Below, piece after piece: positions 7,134 through 15,217 of a stretch of 64,000 bases of DNA. Every line of letters begins with the position of its first letter. The first letter of the stretch is position 1. A program made the translations under genes and the position numbers. Origin of the DNA: Heterotrichella gracilis. Its lineage: Eukaryota > Sar > Xanthophyceae > Tribonematales > Xanthonemataceae. The stretch is taken from the NCBI GenBank assembly GCA_032358255.1, contig JAULBX010030152.1, positions 62,001-126,000 of the forward strand, given 5' to 3'. The notes below the pieces were generated by a model that saw nothing but the letters and a program-made list of their open reading frames with translations, searched no databases and was not told where the DNA came from.

Positions 7134-8455
7134 GCACGCGGCGCATGGATCTGACCGGCACGATCCGGTATCTGCGAATGTTCCTGTTCGCGCCCAGCGG
7201 CGAGCGCGTGCCCATCGGCTACCTCTCCAGCTATGGTGACGTCATGCGGGTGTCGTTCGATGAGGACTACATCAACAACCCGCAGCGCCTGACACTTTCC
7301 CTGCTGTATCGCGGTGCGGACGAGGCGCAGACACGGGCGATTCTTTCAGCCAAGCATGACGTGCGGGTGGTCACGACAACCGGGCGCTGGCCAAGCTATT
7401 TTGAGAACTTGCTGCCCGAGGGTCACAACCGCGAGCGCCTGGCGCGCCTGCGCGGCTGCTCAGAAGAGGATGAATTCGAGCTGCTGGCGGCCGCGGGCCA
7501 CGACCTCATGGGCGCGCTGGAAGTGGAGCCGGCCACCAGGGAGCAAGGGATCCCAGACACGGTGCGTCACTGGCATACGGCCATGGGGCTGGATGTGCTG
7601 GAGCCCGGCTTTGTGGAGTTGCCCGTGGATGACGGAGCAGCGATCCCGGGCGCTGTGACCAAGTTCTCGGCAGTGCACGACGGGCGCCGTTACATCGTTC
7701 GCCGCGGCGTCGAGGCCGGCAGCCACATCCTGAAGCTGCCCAGCAGCGCGCACCCGGACCTGGCCATCAACGAGTACGCGGGCTATGGTCTGTGCGATGC
7801 CCTGGGGCTGGACTGCGCCAAGGCCGAGTTGATCACGCGCGAGGAAGCGGAGTTGCCCGAGAATGTCCCGTTTGAGCTCATCCTGGCGGTGCAGCGCTTT
7901 GACCGCGCGGGCGGACATCGGGTGCACATGGAGGAGTTCGCTCAGGCCATGGGCCTGTCGCCGGCACGCAAGTACGGGCGAGACCTCATAACCGACTACT
8001 CCCAGATGCTGCGCGTCATCAACGAGCAATCCAAGCGCCCGGCGCAGGACGTGAAGGAGTTTGTGGGTCGCCTGGTCGCCTTCATCCTCATGGGCAACAC
8101 CGACGCCCATCTGAAGAACTGGGCGTTTCTCTACGAGGACGGTATCACCCCGACCCTGGCCCCGCTTTACGACCCGGTGAGCGTGTCGAGCTACTTCAAG
8201 GCGGCGCCGGTGGCGAACTACGGCGTGAACCGGGCCATCGACGGCAGAGTCAGCGCATTCACCTGGGAAGACATGCGTACGCTGATCGATAAGGCTGGCG
8301 TGGCGCGCGCGCCTGCGCTCATTCGCCACTGCAAGGATCTGGTTCTGCTGGCGAAGGAAAAGTGGCCGGAGACGATGGCAGGTTACGACGCGCCGGCATC
8401 AATGGTCGAGGAGATCACCGAGCGCCTGGGCGGCAAAGTGGCCCTGGCCGCGTAG
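7130..8455 (+). CDS. HipA-like kinase, second copy
   Basis: A 441-residue HipA-family protein. It has an N-terminal HipA-N1-like region (GYLSSYGDVMRVSFDEDYI), a nucleotide-loop region (GAVTKFSAVHDGRRYIVRR), the lysine segment SHILKLP, an INEYAGYGLCDALGL helix, the catalytic loop MGNTDAHLKNWA and the PLYDPVS metal motif. Divergent from the first HipA, so this is a separate module and not a recent duplication. It is coupled to the HTH gene by a GTGA overlap. The phosphorylation target is unknown. It looks complete. Confidence 0.85.
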   Translation: MSTRRMDLTGTIRYLRMFLFAPSGERVPIGYLSSYGDVMRVSFDEDYINNPQRLTLSLLYRGADEAQTRAILSAKHDVRVVTTTGRWPSYFENLLPEGHNRERLARLRGCSEEDEFELLAAAGHDLMGALEVEPATREQGIPDTVRHWHTAMGLDVLEPGFVELPVDDGAAIPGAVTKFSAVHDGRRYIVRRGVEAGSHILKLPSSAHPDLAINEYAGYGLCDALGLDCAKAELITREEAELPENVPFELILAVQRFDRAGGHRVHMEEFAQAMGLSPARKYGRDLITDYSQMLRVINEQSKRPAQDVKEFVGRLVAFILMGNTDAHLKNWAFLYEDGITPTLAPLYDPVSVSSYFKAAPVANYGVNRAIDGRVSAFTWEDMRTLIDKAGVARAPALIRHCKDLVLLAKEKWPETMAGYDAPASMVEEITERLGGKVALAA

Positions 8456-8458
8456 ACG

Positions 8459-8887
8459 TCAGTTCAAGCGCATGAGGCGCGAGACAACCACGGGGCTGCG
8501 GCGCAGCTGGCTGACATCGAGATTGCGCACGCGCCCGTAGCGGTCATGCAGCAGTCCCAGCAGGTCTTCGTTGGAGGCCGGCCGGCCAATCAGCTGCTTG
8601 AGCTGGTCAGGATGTAGCGATTCAGGTGTTTTGCATGCCTGCATACCCAGGATCCGCACCTTAATGACATGGGCAGGGTCCAAGAGGGGCTCGCCGTCGG
8701 CCGTTCGCCCCACGATCTGAGCCATGGCATAGATTCGGCCCGGCTCGTGGTTGCACGGCGCCAGGTTCACATGGGTAAAGAATTGCCCGTCAGGGATCCC
8801 AATGAAGTCGCTGGGGTGCAGTTTGATGACGCCACGCACCCCGGTTTGGGCGCGAAGTTCGTCCTTGGTGACTGGAGAGGTTGACAT
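8459..8887 (-). CDS. Hypothetical protein, 142 aa
   Basis: Convergent with the hipA-like gene, with only 3 nt between the stop codons. A basic, beta-containing protein: GVRGVIKLHPSDFIGIPDGQFF, PGRIYAMAQIVGRTADGEPL, and a C-terminal LHDRYGRVRNLDVSQLRRS. No family recognised. The ATG at 8887 is chosen over 8923 because the -35/-10 of a family promoter lie at 8923-8895. This leaves almost no 5' leader, so the mRNA may be leaderless. Confidence 0.65.
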   Translation of the reverse strand: MSTSPVTKDELRAQTGVRGVIKLHPSDFIGIPDGQFFTHVNLAPCNHEPGRIYAMAQIVGRTADGEPLLDPAHVIKVRILGMQACKTPESLHPDQLKQLIGRPASNEDLLGLLHDRYGRVRNLDVSQLRRSPVVVSRLMRLN

Positions 8888-8894
8888 GCCCCGA

Positions 8895-8935
8895 ATTTTC
8901 CCGGGATTGGAGGTCGCTGACAAACGATGCGGACC
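8895..8935 (-). promoter_or_regulatory. Promoter of the 8887 gene, GGTCGCCATC family
   Basis: On the minus strand GGTCCGCATCGTTTGTCA contains TTGTCA. GAAAAT follows 17 nt on (8900-8895). The predicted start point is next to the ATG. Confidence 0.55.
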
Positions 8936-9083
8936 AGTCTGGGCCGCATCTTTTGCCCGATCCAGCCCCCGGACCTAAAATCGGGCTCCTTTGCTGGCCT
9001 CTGGCTGGCATTGCCGCGCTTGTCGCAGCATTCATTTGGGAGCCGTTTCGGCATCCCTTCCAGCCGACAAGGCTGTACTTTTC

Positions 9084-9130
9084 AACCCCATGGGGCATGC
9101 GTGTGCCCCTACAGGGGTATGCCGTGCTCC
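9084..9130 (+). promoter_or_regulatory. Structured 5' leader element (copy 1)
   Basis: AACCCCATGGGG is followed by an outer stem GGCAT/ATGCC enclosing CCCC-TACA-GGGG. It lies 20-60 nt before the ATG at 9145. Other copies, with different bases but the same stem order, lie before four other genes, so it may be a cis-acting RNA structure. Confidence 0.5.
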
Positions 9131-9144
9131 TCTACTCTGGAGAA

Positions 9145-9396
9145 ATGGCAATCATGCCCAAGAAGAAATACTTCGCTGTCACAGGTCGCCTGCACGGTGA
9201 CGATGAGGCAACGGCAATGACCTTTGAGGCGAACGACCGCGACGACGCAGTCACGGCATTCAAAGGTGAGATTTGCGCGCTTCGCAATTTCCAACCGGAA
9301 GATGCCGAGCTTGCACTTCGGGACAACCCGCCGACGCACCTGACGGTCTACATCGACACGGTGTTCCGTTCGGACTCGCCCATCGAGGAGGTCTGA
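9145..9396 (+). CDS. Hypothetical protein, 83 aa
   Basis: A small beta-alpha-beta protein: KKKYFAVTGRLHGDDEATAMTF, then DRDDAVTAFKGEICALRN, then THLTVYIDTVF. It resembles single-domain sensors or inhibitors in layout, but no family is recognised. GGAG lies 3 nt before the first ATG (9145) and 11 nt before a second (9154), so translation could begin at either. Followed after 3 nt by the next gene. Confidence 0.65.
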   Translation: MAIMPKKKYFAVTGRLHGDDEATAMTFEANDRDDAVTAFKGEICALRNFQPEDAELALRDNPPTHLTVYIDTVFRSDSPIEEV

Positions 9397-9399
9397 TTC

Positions 9400-9768
9400 A
9401 TGGCTCTCTCGACCAGTTGCGCGGCTGAAATCCGCGCTGCGCAGGCCAAGGAAGCCCCGTTCAAGCGGGAGTTTGCACGCCAACGCATGCAAGTCGCGCC
9501 CCGTGAGCACACGCTCAGCTACAGCTACCCGACGAGTGAAAACGCGCGCAAGCTCGGATTCTCCAAGACGGGCTGCTACTCGGTGAGTGTCGATGCCGGC
9601 GCCCCCATCGGCTACGAATCGCGCGCTCTTGCTGAGGCGCAGATCAAGGCCCTGGGCACCGCGCCAAGTCTGTATTCGCTGGACAACCCGCGATACGACG
9701 AAAACCTCGCAAAAGCGCTCCACTCAACGGTGGGCGCGAACAGCGCAAAGAAACAGGCAACTGCCTGA
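9400..9768 (+). CDS. Hypothetical protein, 122 aa
   Basis: A basic N-terminal half (KEAPFKREFARQRMQVAPRE) is followed by SENARKLGFSKTGCYSVSVD and a YESRALAEAQIKALG helix. No recognised domain. It starts 3 nt after the preceding gene and so is probably co-translated with it. Confidence 0.65.
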   Translation: MALSTSCAAEIRAAQAKEAPFKREFARQRMQVAPREHTLSYSYPTSENARKLGFSKTGCYSVSVDAGAPIGYESRALAEAQIKALGTAPSLYSLDNPRYDENLAKALHSTVGANSAKKQATA

Positions 9769-9773
9769 TCATC

Positions 9774-9821
9774 AACCCCGTGGGGCACAAAGCCTGCCCC
9801 GCCCGGGGTAGGCCGTGCCCC
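9774..9821 (+). promoter_or_regulatory. Structured 5' leader element (copy 2)
   Basis: AACCCCGTGGGG begins the element. A long hairpin follows: GGGGCAC (9782-9788) pairs with GTGCCCC (9815-9821), enclosing GCCTGCCCC / CGGGGTAGGC. A GAAGGAG ribosome-binding site follows 11 nt later. It is the most stable-looking copy of the family. Confidence 0.55.
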
Positions 9822-9843
9822 TTCAATTCCTGAAGGAGAGGCA

Positions 9844-10356
9844 ATGCCTCAAGAAAACACCATGCCATCGATCAAGATGGCGTGTGCCGACGAAAACTTC
9901 GCCTTGCGCGATTTCGTGCAGGTCGAAGTGGCCGAAGACGGCCGCCCGGACTACTCGTGCCAGACGTGCGGCTGGCTGCAGAAAAGCACTGCCGCCGGCG
10001 CCGCTGAGCTGCTGGAAAACGGCTTCTGGAGCGATCCGAAAGCCCGGTCTGCGTTCGCCGAAAAAGCTGCAGCCTTCCTGGACCCGTCCAAAGCGCTCAA
10101 GCTGTTCGAAGTGACCGCGGCCGGCTATGACGGCTCGTCCGACGAAACCGATGACCTGGTCATCTGGGTTGCAGCATCCTCACCTGAGGCGGTGCGCCTG
10201 GCCATCCTGGATACCGGTGCAGCGTTCTGTGGCGAGTTGATCAGCAGCGACCTCACGGATGCGGACTACACCCTACCGAAACAGTCCATGTCGCTCGGTC
10301 AGGCCTTGCTTGAGTTCGCCTCCAAGCACCGCAACAAGAACCGGGCCGTTGCCTGA
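9844..10356 (+). CDS. Hypothetical protein, 170 aa
   Basis: An acidic protein with one CxxC pair (YSCQTCGWLQ), perhaps half of a metal site, near residue 40. Later come KALKLFEVTAAGYDGSSDETDD and a mostly helical C-terminus ending in basic residues. The GAAGGAG site 7 nt before ATG 9844 supports the start. A structured leader lies upstream and a strong terminator downstream, so it can be expressed as a single-gene unit. Function unknown. Confidence 0.7.
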   Translation: MPQENTMPSIKMACADENFALRDFVQVEVAEDGRPDYSCQTCGWLQKSTAAGAAELLENGFWSDPKARSAFAEKAAAFLDPSKALKLFEVTAAGYDGSSDETDDLVIWVAASSPEAVRLAILDTGAAFCGELISSDLTDADYTLPKQSMSLGQALLEFASKHRNKNRAVA

Positions 10357-10369
10357 TCACACCCCACTA

Positions 10370-10410
10370 TGCCCACGGCAGATCTTCGGATCTCCGTGGG
10401 CATTTTTTTT
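10370..10410 (+). terminator. Intrinsic terminator
   Basis: A long, almost perfect stem (TGCCCACGG..AGATC, TTCG loop, GATCT..CCGTGGGCA) is followed by eight T. Clear end of the plus-strand unit at 10356. Confidence 0.9.
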
Positions 10411-10437
10411 GCCTGCTTGCGCGCAGTGTCCCCCGGT

Positions 10438-11490
10438 CTAGCCCAAGAAGATCTCAGCCATGCGCTCTTTGAGTGGTCGTTCTGGCGTGGCTTTGGGCGC
10501 TGTCGTTTTGACACTCTTTGCGGCCAGGGAGGCCTTGGCTGAAGTCAGTTCTGCCGTGGAGCGCCGCAGTTCCTTGTCCAGCTCCCGCGCCTGCCGTCTT
10601 GCGGCTTCCAGGTCGGTGCTTAGGTCTAACACTGTGTCGTGAAGCCTCTCGATGGTGTGTTGCTGCTGGGTCACCCAGTCCTCTACCCGTGAGAGCAATT
10701 CCCCCGCAATCGGCTCGACAGATGCAACATCACCGTTCGATATCTCTCTGTAGGTCTCAAGCCAGAGCTCTTCGTCATCTTCGTCATCTTCGTCATCCAC
10801 CTCACCGGAAGTGAGGGCGCAGACGATGTCATCAAAGGGGTCTTCGTATGGCGCTTCGTCGACTCTGCTGACGATACGAAAAGCCATACCGGTCAGGAAC
10901 TCACTTGGAGCTTCGCCTGATCCGATTCGCATCCACTTGCCCTCTGCGATGATGAAGATTTCCAGCTGTTTGTTTGCGCCTGCCAGCAGAGCAAAGTGCT
11001 GAGCGGCTGGGTGGCCAGATACGCCCATGACAAAGCAGACGAAGCGAACCGGGTCTATCTTGGCGTGAATCTCGTAGTGGGAATGGACAGCCTCAATAAA
11101 CGAGATGCCTGCGCGTGCCAACATGGCCGGTGAGACATAGAGGGTCGCCACCGCAGAAGCGTCTTTGCAGATGTAGAGCCTTGGCGGGATGGCGCGCACG
11201 CGGTGGTTGCCTCGCGGGTCGCCGGCCTGCAGCTGAATCTGCGCCAGGATGCGTTGCTGCATCTCCGTGAATGTCTGGTCTGCTTTCAGCTCCTGATAGA
11301 GCTTCGTTTCCTCTGTGATTCGGCCATCCGCGACGAGGCGCTTGACCATGTCTGTCAGCGAGACGCCGAAGAAATCGCGCAGGCGCTGCTTGAATTTGAT
11401 GCTCCCCTGTTCACTTCGCAGCTGGCGCTCGCGGTTTTCGAGCTTCTTGCGCTTGGCGCGCTTCGCGTCTTTCTTCTGCTGGTTGCCCAT
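10438..11490 (-). CDS. Hypothetical protein, 350 aa, coiled-coil C-terminus
   Basis: The N-terminus is extremely basic (KKDAKRAKRKKLENRERQLR). A central globular part of about 150 residues contains RLYICKDASAVATLYVSP and a hydrophobic AAQHFALLAGANKQLEIFII. An acidic tract follows (VDDEDDEDDEE), then a long coiled coil (HTIERLHDTVLDLSTDLEAA...) and a basic tail. The overall design suggests a structural or nucleic-acid-associated protein. No enzyme motif is seen. It shares its strand with the next gene upstream (11498-12565), 7 nt away, so the two are likely one operon. Confidence 0.7.
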   Translation of the reverse strand: MGNQQKKDAKRAKRKKLENRERQLRSEQGSIKFKQRLRDFFGVSLTDMVKRLVADGRITEETKLYQELKADQTFTEMQQRILAQIQLQAGDPRGNHRVRAIPPRLYICKDASAVATLYVSPAMLARAGISFIEAVHSHYEIHAKIDPVRFVCFVMGVSGHPAAQHFALLAGANKQLEIFIIAEGKWMRIGSGEAPSEFLTGMAFRIVSRVDEAPYEDPFDDIVCALTSGEVDDEDDEDDEELWLETYREISNGDVASVEPIAGELLSRVEDWVTQQQHTIERLHDTVLDLSTDLEAARRQARELDKELRRSTAELTSAKASLAAKSVKTTAPKATPERPLKERMAEIFLG

Positions 11491-11497
11491 GGTGACC

Positions 11498-12565
11498 TCA
11501 GGACTTGGAGTTGCTCAGGTGCGAGGGGAGCCATCCAACGATGACCTTGCCGTCTTCCTCAGACCACGTGTAGTAGATGCGCAGGATAAAGCGGGGGTCC
11601 CGCGCTGTGCTCTTGCCCAGGTGCTGGTCCAGCCAGAGCTTGCGCCCGCCCCAGCGCACGAAATAGTCCTCGCCGGCGGAGCCTGCACGGCTTGGGTCTA
11701 CTGAGCCCCCGAAGTCCAGCCCCATGGCCGTGCACTTGTCCTTGAAGACGTTGCGGTCGAGCTGGCCGAGCTTGGTGAGCCGGTATTCGTTGGCCAGCAG
11801 CTCAAGGCACTCATAGACCAGGGGCGGATTCTCGTAGGGGCTGCGCTTGGCCGCGGAGATTGCGCGCTGCATGACCACGATGCGTTCGCTGTTGAGCGTG
11901 GCCCACTGCTCCAGGTTTTTGAGGCTGGTGGTGTCGACCTGGCTGCTGATCTCAGCCTCTGGCACGTCGTCTTGCTCTGCAGAGCGAACATTGAAGCCCC
12001 CGGCAAGTGACTTTTGCTCTTTGAGAAGCCGGGCCTGAGAGCGGGTGAGGTCCCGGTAGTACTCAACCTCCCCACGCGCGTCTGCCAGTGCTTGCGACTG
12101 GTCGTTGATCGCGCTCAAGCCACCAGCGGCCAGCGCAGCAGCCGCAACCGTCATGAAGTTCGGCGCTTTGGGCGGGGTGTGCACATCCCAGCTTTGCGCT
12201 TTGCCAAGAACCTCCTCCCATATCGTCTCTACGAAGACTGGGGCTGGTTGTTCGGCATGTGGCCCTGATCGATGGAGCGTGCGTTTGCTGATCGCATACC
12301 TCTCGTCGGGTAGCTGGGCAGCGCAGAACTCCCATAAATGGCCATGCGCCTTGTCCAGCCCCTGCAGGGCAACGACCTCGCCGTTGCCAGCGTTGACCCA
12401 CTGGATGTGGAGACCATCGCTGTCGCTTGAGCCGGCCGTGTCACTCGCGATCTGGCTGGTGTCGAAGTCAGCCCCGGCATGGACGTGGAAGGCCTGGCGG
12501 ATGGCTTCCAAGAGCTGTGTCTTGAGCAGGCCGCTTGCGAGGATGGTTTCGTGCTGTGCTGTCAT
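11498..12565 (-). CDS. Hypothetical protein, 355 aa
   Basis: I use ATG 12565 (TAQHETILASGLL). An upstream in-frame ATG at 12613 is possible. The product has a soluble N-terminal third, a short Ala-rich hydrophobic patch (FMTVAAAALAAGGLSAI), a helical middle (EVEYYRDLTRSQARLLKEQK) and an aromatic C-terminus (FVRWGGRKLWLDQHLG, RFILRIYYTW). No family recognised. Gene pair with 10438-11490. Confidence 0.65.
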   Translation of the reverse strand: MTAQHETILASGLLKTQLLEAIRQAFHVHAGADFDTSQIASDTAGSSDSDGLHIQWVNAGNGEVVALQGLDKAHGHLWEFCAAQLPDERYAISKRTLHRSGPHAEQPAPVFVETIWEEVLGKAQSWDVHTPPKAPNFMTVAAAALAAGGLSAINDQSQALADARGEVEYYRDLTRSQARLLKEQKSLAGGFNVRSAEQDDVPEAEISSQVDTTSLKNLEQWATLNSERIVVMQRAISAAKRSPYENPPLVYECLELLANEYRLTKLGQLDRNVFKDKCTAMGLDFGGSVDPSRAGSAGEDYFVRWGGRKLWLDQHLGKSTARDPRFILRIYYTWSEEDGKVIVGWLPSHLSNSKS

Positions 12566-12732
12566 GCCTGAATTTATACATGCTGCCACGACGTTTGTCA
12601 CTCGCATATCCACCCGTTTCCCACTCGTTGCTCATGCAGCACGTGCACCGCCAGTCGCCTGAAGTAGTTGAAGGTGTCGTTGCGTTTCGCCTCTTCACTT
12701 GACGCCAGCCCCATTCATGCCATGCTTACACG

Positions 12733-13635
12733 ATGGATAGACAAATTGAACGCGCTGAGAAGCAGTACCTGGATGGCCTGCGCCGCATCTACGATAACGG
12801 CACCGACCTGAAGAATGCCCGTACCGGCCAGGTTTGCCGCACGGTGATCAACATCGACATGACCTACGACGCCTCGACCAACAAGGCGCCGATCACCACG
12901 ACCCGCAAGCCCGCACCCAAGCTGGCCATTGCCGAGCTGCTGGGCTACATCAAGGGCGTGACCTCTGCCGCCCAGATGCGCGCCCTAGGTGCCAAGTCGT
13001 GGGATGCCAATGCCAACGAGAACGCCGCCTGGCTGGCCAACCCCAACCGCAAGGGCGAGGACGACCTGGGCCTGATCTACGGCGCTGTGGGCAAGAACTG
13101 GCCCGTCTACGACCCTGATCCGACTGACAAGGCAAGCGAGCGAAGTTTCAAGCTCGACCTCTTCCACAAGGTCTACAACAACCTGAAGAAGGGCGTGGAT
13201 GACCGAGGCGAGATCATCACCTTCTGGAACCCGGGCATGTTCCATCTTGGCTGCCTGCGGCCGTGCATGTACGAACACCAGTTCTCCCTGCTGGGCGATG
13301 ATCTGTACCTGAACTCCACCCAGCGTTCCGCAGACTGGGCCCTGGGCACTGATGCCAACAAGCTGCAGGTCTGGCTGCTGCTGCGCCTGATGGCCCAGAT
13401 CACCGGCAAGAACCCCAAGCTGGCCTACCACCGCAACGTGAATTGCCACATCTACGGCAACCAGCTCGAACTGGTGCCAACCCAGTTGCAGAGATCCATC
13501 CTGGCCGAGCCAACCCTGGAAATCAACCCTGACATCAAGACGCTGCAGGACGTTGAGCAGTGGGTAACGGTGGATGACTTCAAGATCGAGATTGCGGAAA
13601 CTCACCCGGCTATCAAGTACCCGTTCGCCGTCTGA
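12733..13635 (+). CDS. thyA: Thymidylate synthase
   Basis: A 300-residue member of the ThyA family, which methylates dUMP to dTMP using methylene-tetrahydrofolate. Visible motifs are the active-site block LRPCMYEHQFSLL with the catalytic Cys, the phosphate/dUMP-binding NSTQRSADWALGTD, and the C-terminal HRNVNCHIYGNQLEL. The active-site block departs from the common LPPCH form (Arg and Met in place of Pro and His), as in some phage and plasmid enzymes. Carriage on an element may support DNA synthesis during replication or transfer. It is divergently transcribed from the unknown pair at 10.4-12.6 kb. Confidence 0.88.
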   Translation: MDRQIERAEKQYLDGLRRIYDNGTDLKNARTGQVCRTVINIDMTYDASTNKAPITTTRKPAPKLAIAELLGYIKGVTSAAQMRALGAKSWDANANENAAWLANPNRKGEDDLGLIYGAVGKNWPVYDPDPTDKASERSFKLDLFHKVYNNLKKGVDDRGEIITFWNPGMFHLGCLRPCMYEHQFSLLGDDLYLNSTQRSADWALGTDANKLQVWLLLRLMAQITGKNPKLAYHRNVNCHIYGNQLELVPTQLQRSILAEPTLEINPDIKTLQDVEQWVTVDDFKIEIAETHPAIKYPFAV

Positions 13636-13709
13636 ACTCGACATCGACGGGGGCTGGTTTATGCACGCCATGGCCTTGCGCTATGTCAATTTCGTGCAAT
13701 GCTGGAAGC

Positions 13710-14066
13710 ATGAATTCGAACCAGAACACCGACAGTCTCAACCCCCCTCCCGACTGCCCGGCCGAAGTTCCCAAGGTGTTGACCCTGGAAGAGCTCACGA
13801 AGGCCATGAAGGAAGACGTCCTGGAACTGATGAAGGGCGGCCAGATCCCGCGTGATGTTGCAACCTTCTCGGACCTGCATGACCACTGCGACGCGAACTG
13901 CCTCGGCGGCCTGTGTTCGGATGCAACCTTCGACGCGCTGTGGAACCACTATGCGACGGACCTGGCCCAAGAAGGCATGCCGCAAGGGATGCTGGACCTC
14001 ATCAATCAAGCCCAGAGCGCCGTGAACGAGTGGCTGGCCAGCGGCGAGCCCGCGCGGATGGAGTGA
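13710..14066 (+). CDS. Hypothetical acidic protein, 118 aa
   Basis: The ATG at 13710 has GGAAG 5 nt before it. The sequence is acidic and helical in its first half (KVLTLEELTKAMKEDVLELMK). A cysteine/histidine cluster follows (SDLHDHCDANCLGGLCSD) that could bind a metal. It is 3 nt upstream of the DUF262 gene and may form a unit with it. Function unknown. Confidence 0.65.
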   Translation: MNSNQNTDSLNPPPDCPAEVPKVLTLEELTKAMKEDVLELMKGGQIPRDVATFSDLHDHCDANCLGGLCSDATFDALWNHYATDLAQEGMPQGMLDLINQAQSAVNEWLASGEPARME

Positions 14067-14069
14067 CAC

Positions 14070-14633
14070 ATGGCCCATCGCATGCCCCGACCCAAGCAGT
14101 CCCCCCGAACCTCGCCGGCACCCATCGCGGTGCTGGGCATGGAGCTGCAGCGTTTTCTGACCGCAGAAGAGGAAGTGCGCCGTGAATACCCGTGGGCTGA
14201 GCGGTTCGTCATGGGCCTGCCCCTGGCGCCGTGGCAGCGTGGCTTCGTCTGGAGCGAAGAGCAGTCCGCGCGCTTCATCAGCAGCGCCTGGAGCGGCATT
14301 CCCTTGGGCTCGTACCTGCTGGCCGAGGCGGAGCTTGAAAACGGACATGTCGTCCGCTTCCGGCCCCTGGCCAATGCCGTTCTGGATGGGCAGCAGCGCC
14401 TGCACGCGCTGGAGCTGTACCTCACCAGTCGGCTTGCCGTGCCTGATGCGGCCGGGCGCTTGACCCTGTTCTCAGAACTGGATGTGGCCGAGCGACGCTG
14501 GTTCAACAACCGGATTTTTGAGCGGTGCACGACACCCCTTACCGATGAGGAATCCCTGCGCGAGACCTACGACTTACTGAATTTCGGCGGTGTTGCCCAC
14601 CAGGACGGTGAGCGCGCGGTGCCGGCGGCTTAG
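14070..14633 (+). CDS. Short DUF262-domain protein
   Basis: This 187-residue protein carries the hallmarks of the DUF262 (GmrS/ParB-like) fold: APWQRGFVWSEEQSARFI, GIPLGSYLLAE, and AVLDGQQRLHALELYLT with the conserved DGQQR motif. Full-length relatives such as GmrSD type IV restriction systems are several times longer and carry a nuclease half (DUF1524) that is absent here. It may be a free NTP-binding module, a regulator or a truncated defence protein. Coupled to 13710-14066. Confidence 0.75.
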   Translation: MAHRMPRPKQSPRTSPAPIAVLGMELQRFLTAEEEVRREYPWAERFVMGLPLAPWQRGFVWSEEQSARFISSAWSGIPLGSYLLAEAELENGHVVRFRPLANAVLDGQQRLHALELYLTSRLAVPDAAGRLTLFSELDVAERRWFNNRIFERCTTPLTDEESLRETYDLLNFGGVAHQDGERAVPAA

Positions 14634-14752
14634 ATCGCATCACACCCTGCGCAGAAGAGTTCAGCTGTAGTTGCGCCACCCCTGCGCGTGCGTCTGATAA
14701 TCGGCCTCGACGCATTGACAACTTGGTGCTCTCCCGCATACTGATCTGAGCC

Positions 14753-15187
14753 ATGAACTCACACCACACACCCCTCTACCGCGAGCTCGGTCCGCGCGAA
14801 ACGGCCGTCCCGGCTGCCCTGTGCCCGATTGAGGTCTCACGGGCCCTGGCCCTGGCCATCGGCTGGGATATTGACGATGTGCGCAGTGTTCACCCCTCGA
14901 AACGCTGGCACCCCCCGGCAACGCTGGAGGTCTACTTCAACGACGCCTGGCGCAGCTTTGACTATGTGGACGCCTCCGTCATGCACAAGGTGATGGAGCG
15001 GCATCAGGTCAAGGTCTCCCAAATTCCTGACGGCTGGTCTGCAATCGCCGTCCACCCGGGCAATCGCTCCCGCCACCGGGCCACGGCTACCACAGCGGCG
15101 CTGGCAGCAGCCATGGCGGTGATTGCCAGCGTTGGTATCGAGGTCGCCCCCCGCACCCTGGCGGTCCACCCGGCCTATGTGCACTGA
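14753..15187 (+). CDS. Hypothetical protein, 144 aa
   Basis: An alpha/beta N-terminal part (EVSRALALAIGWDIDDVRSV, LEVYFNDAWRSFDYVDAS) is followed by a basic stretch (NRSRHRATATTAA) and a hydrophobic C-terminal segment (ALAAAMAVIASVGIEVA) that could be one membrane helix. No family known. It lies 30 nt before the DinG-family gene on the same strand. Confidence 0.6.
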   Translation: MNSHHTPLYRELGPRETAVPAALCPIEVSRALALAIGWDIDDVRSVHPSKRWHPPATLEVYFNDAWRSFDYVDASVMHKVMERHQVKVSQIPDGWSAIAVHPGNRSRHRATATTAALAAAMAVIASVGIEVAPRTLAVHPAYVH

Positions 15188-15217
15188 TCGACTCCACACG
15201 TAAGAATCACACCCCAC

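Noticed and set aside
7460-8329. 289-residue minus-strand open frame over the second hipA
   Set aside because: Shadow frame. The plus-strand kinase motifs are decisive.
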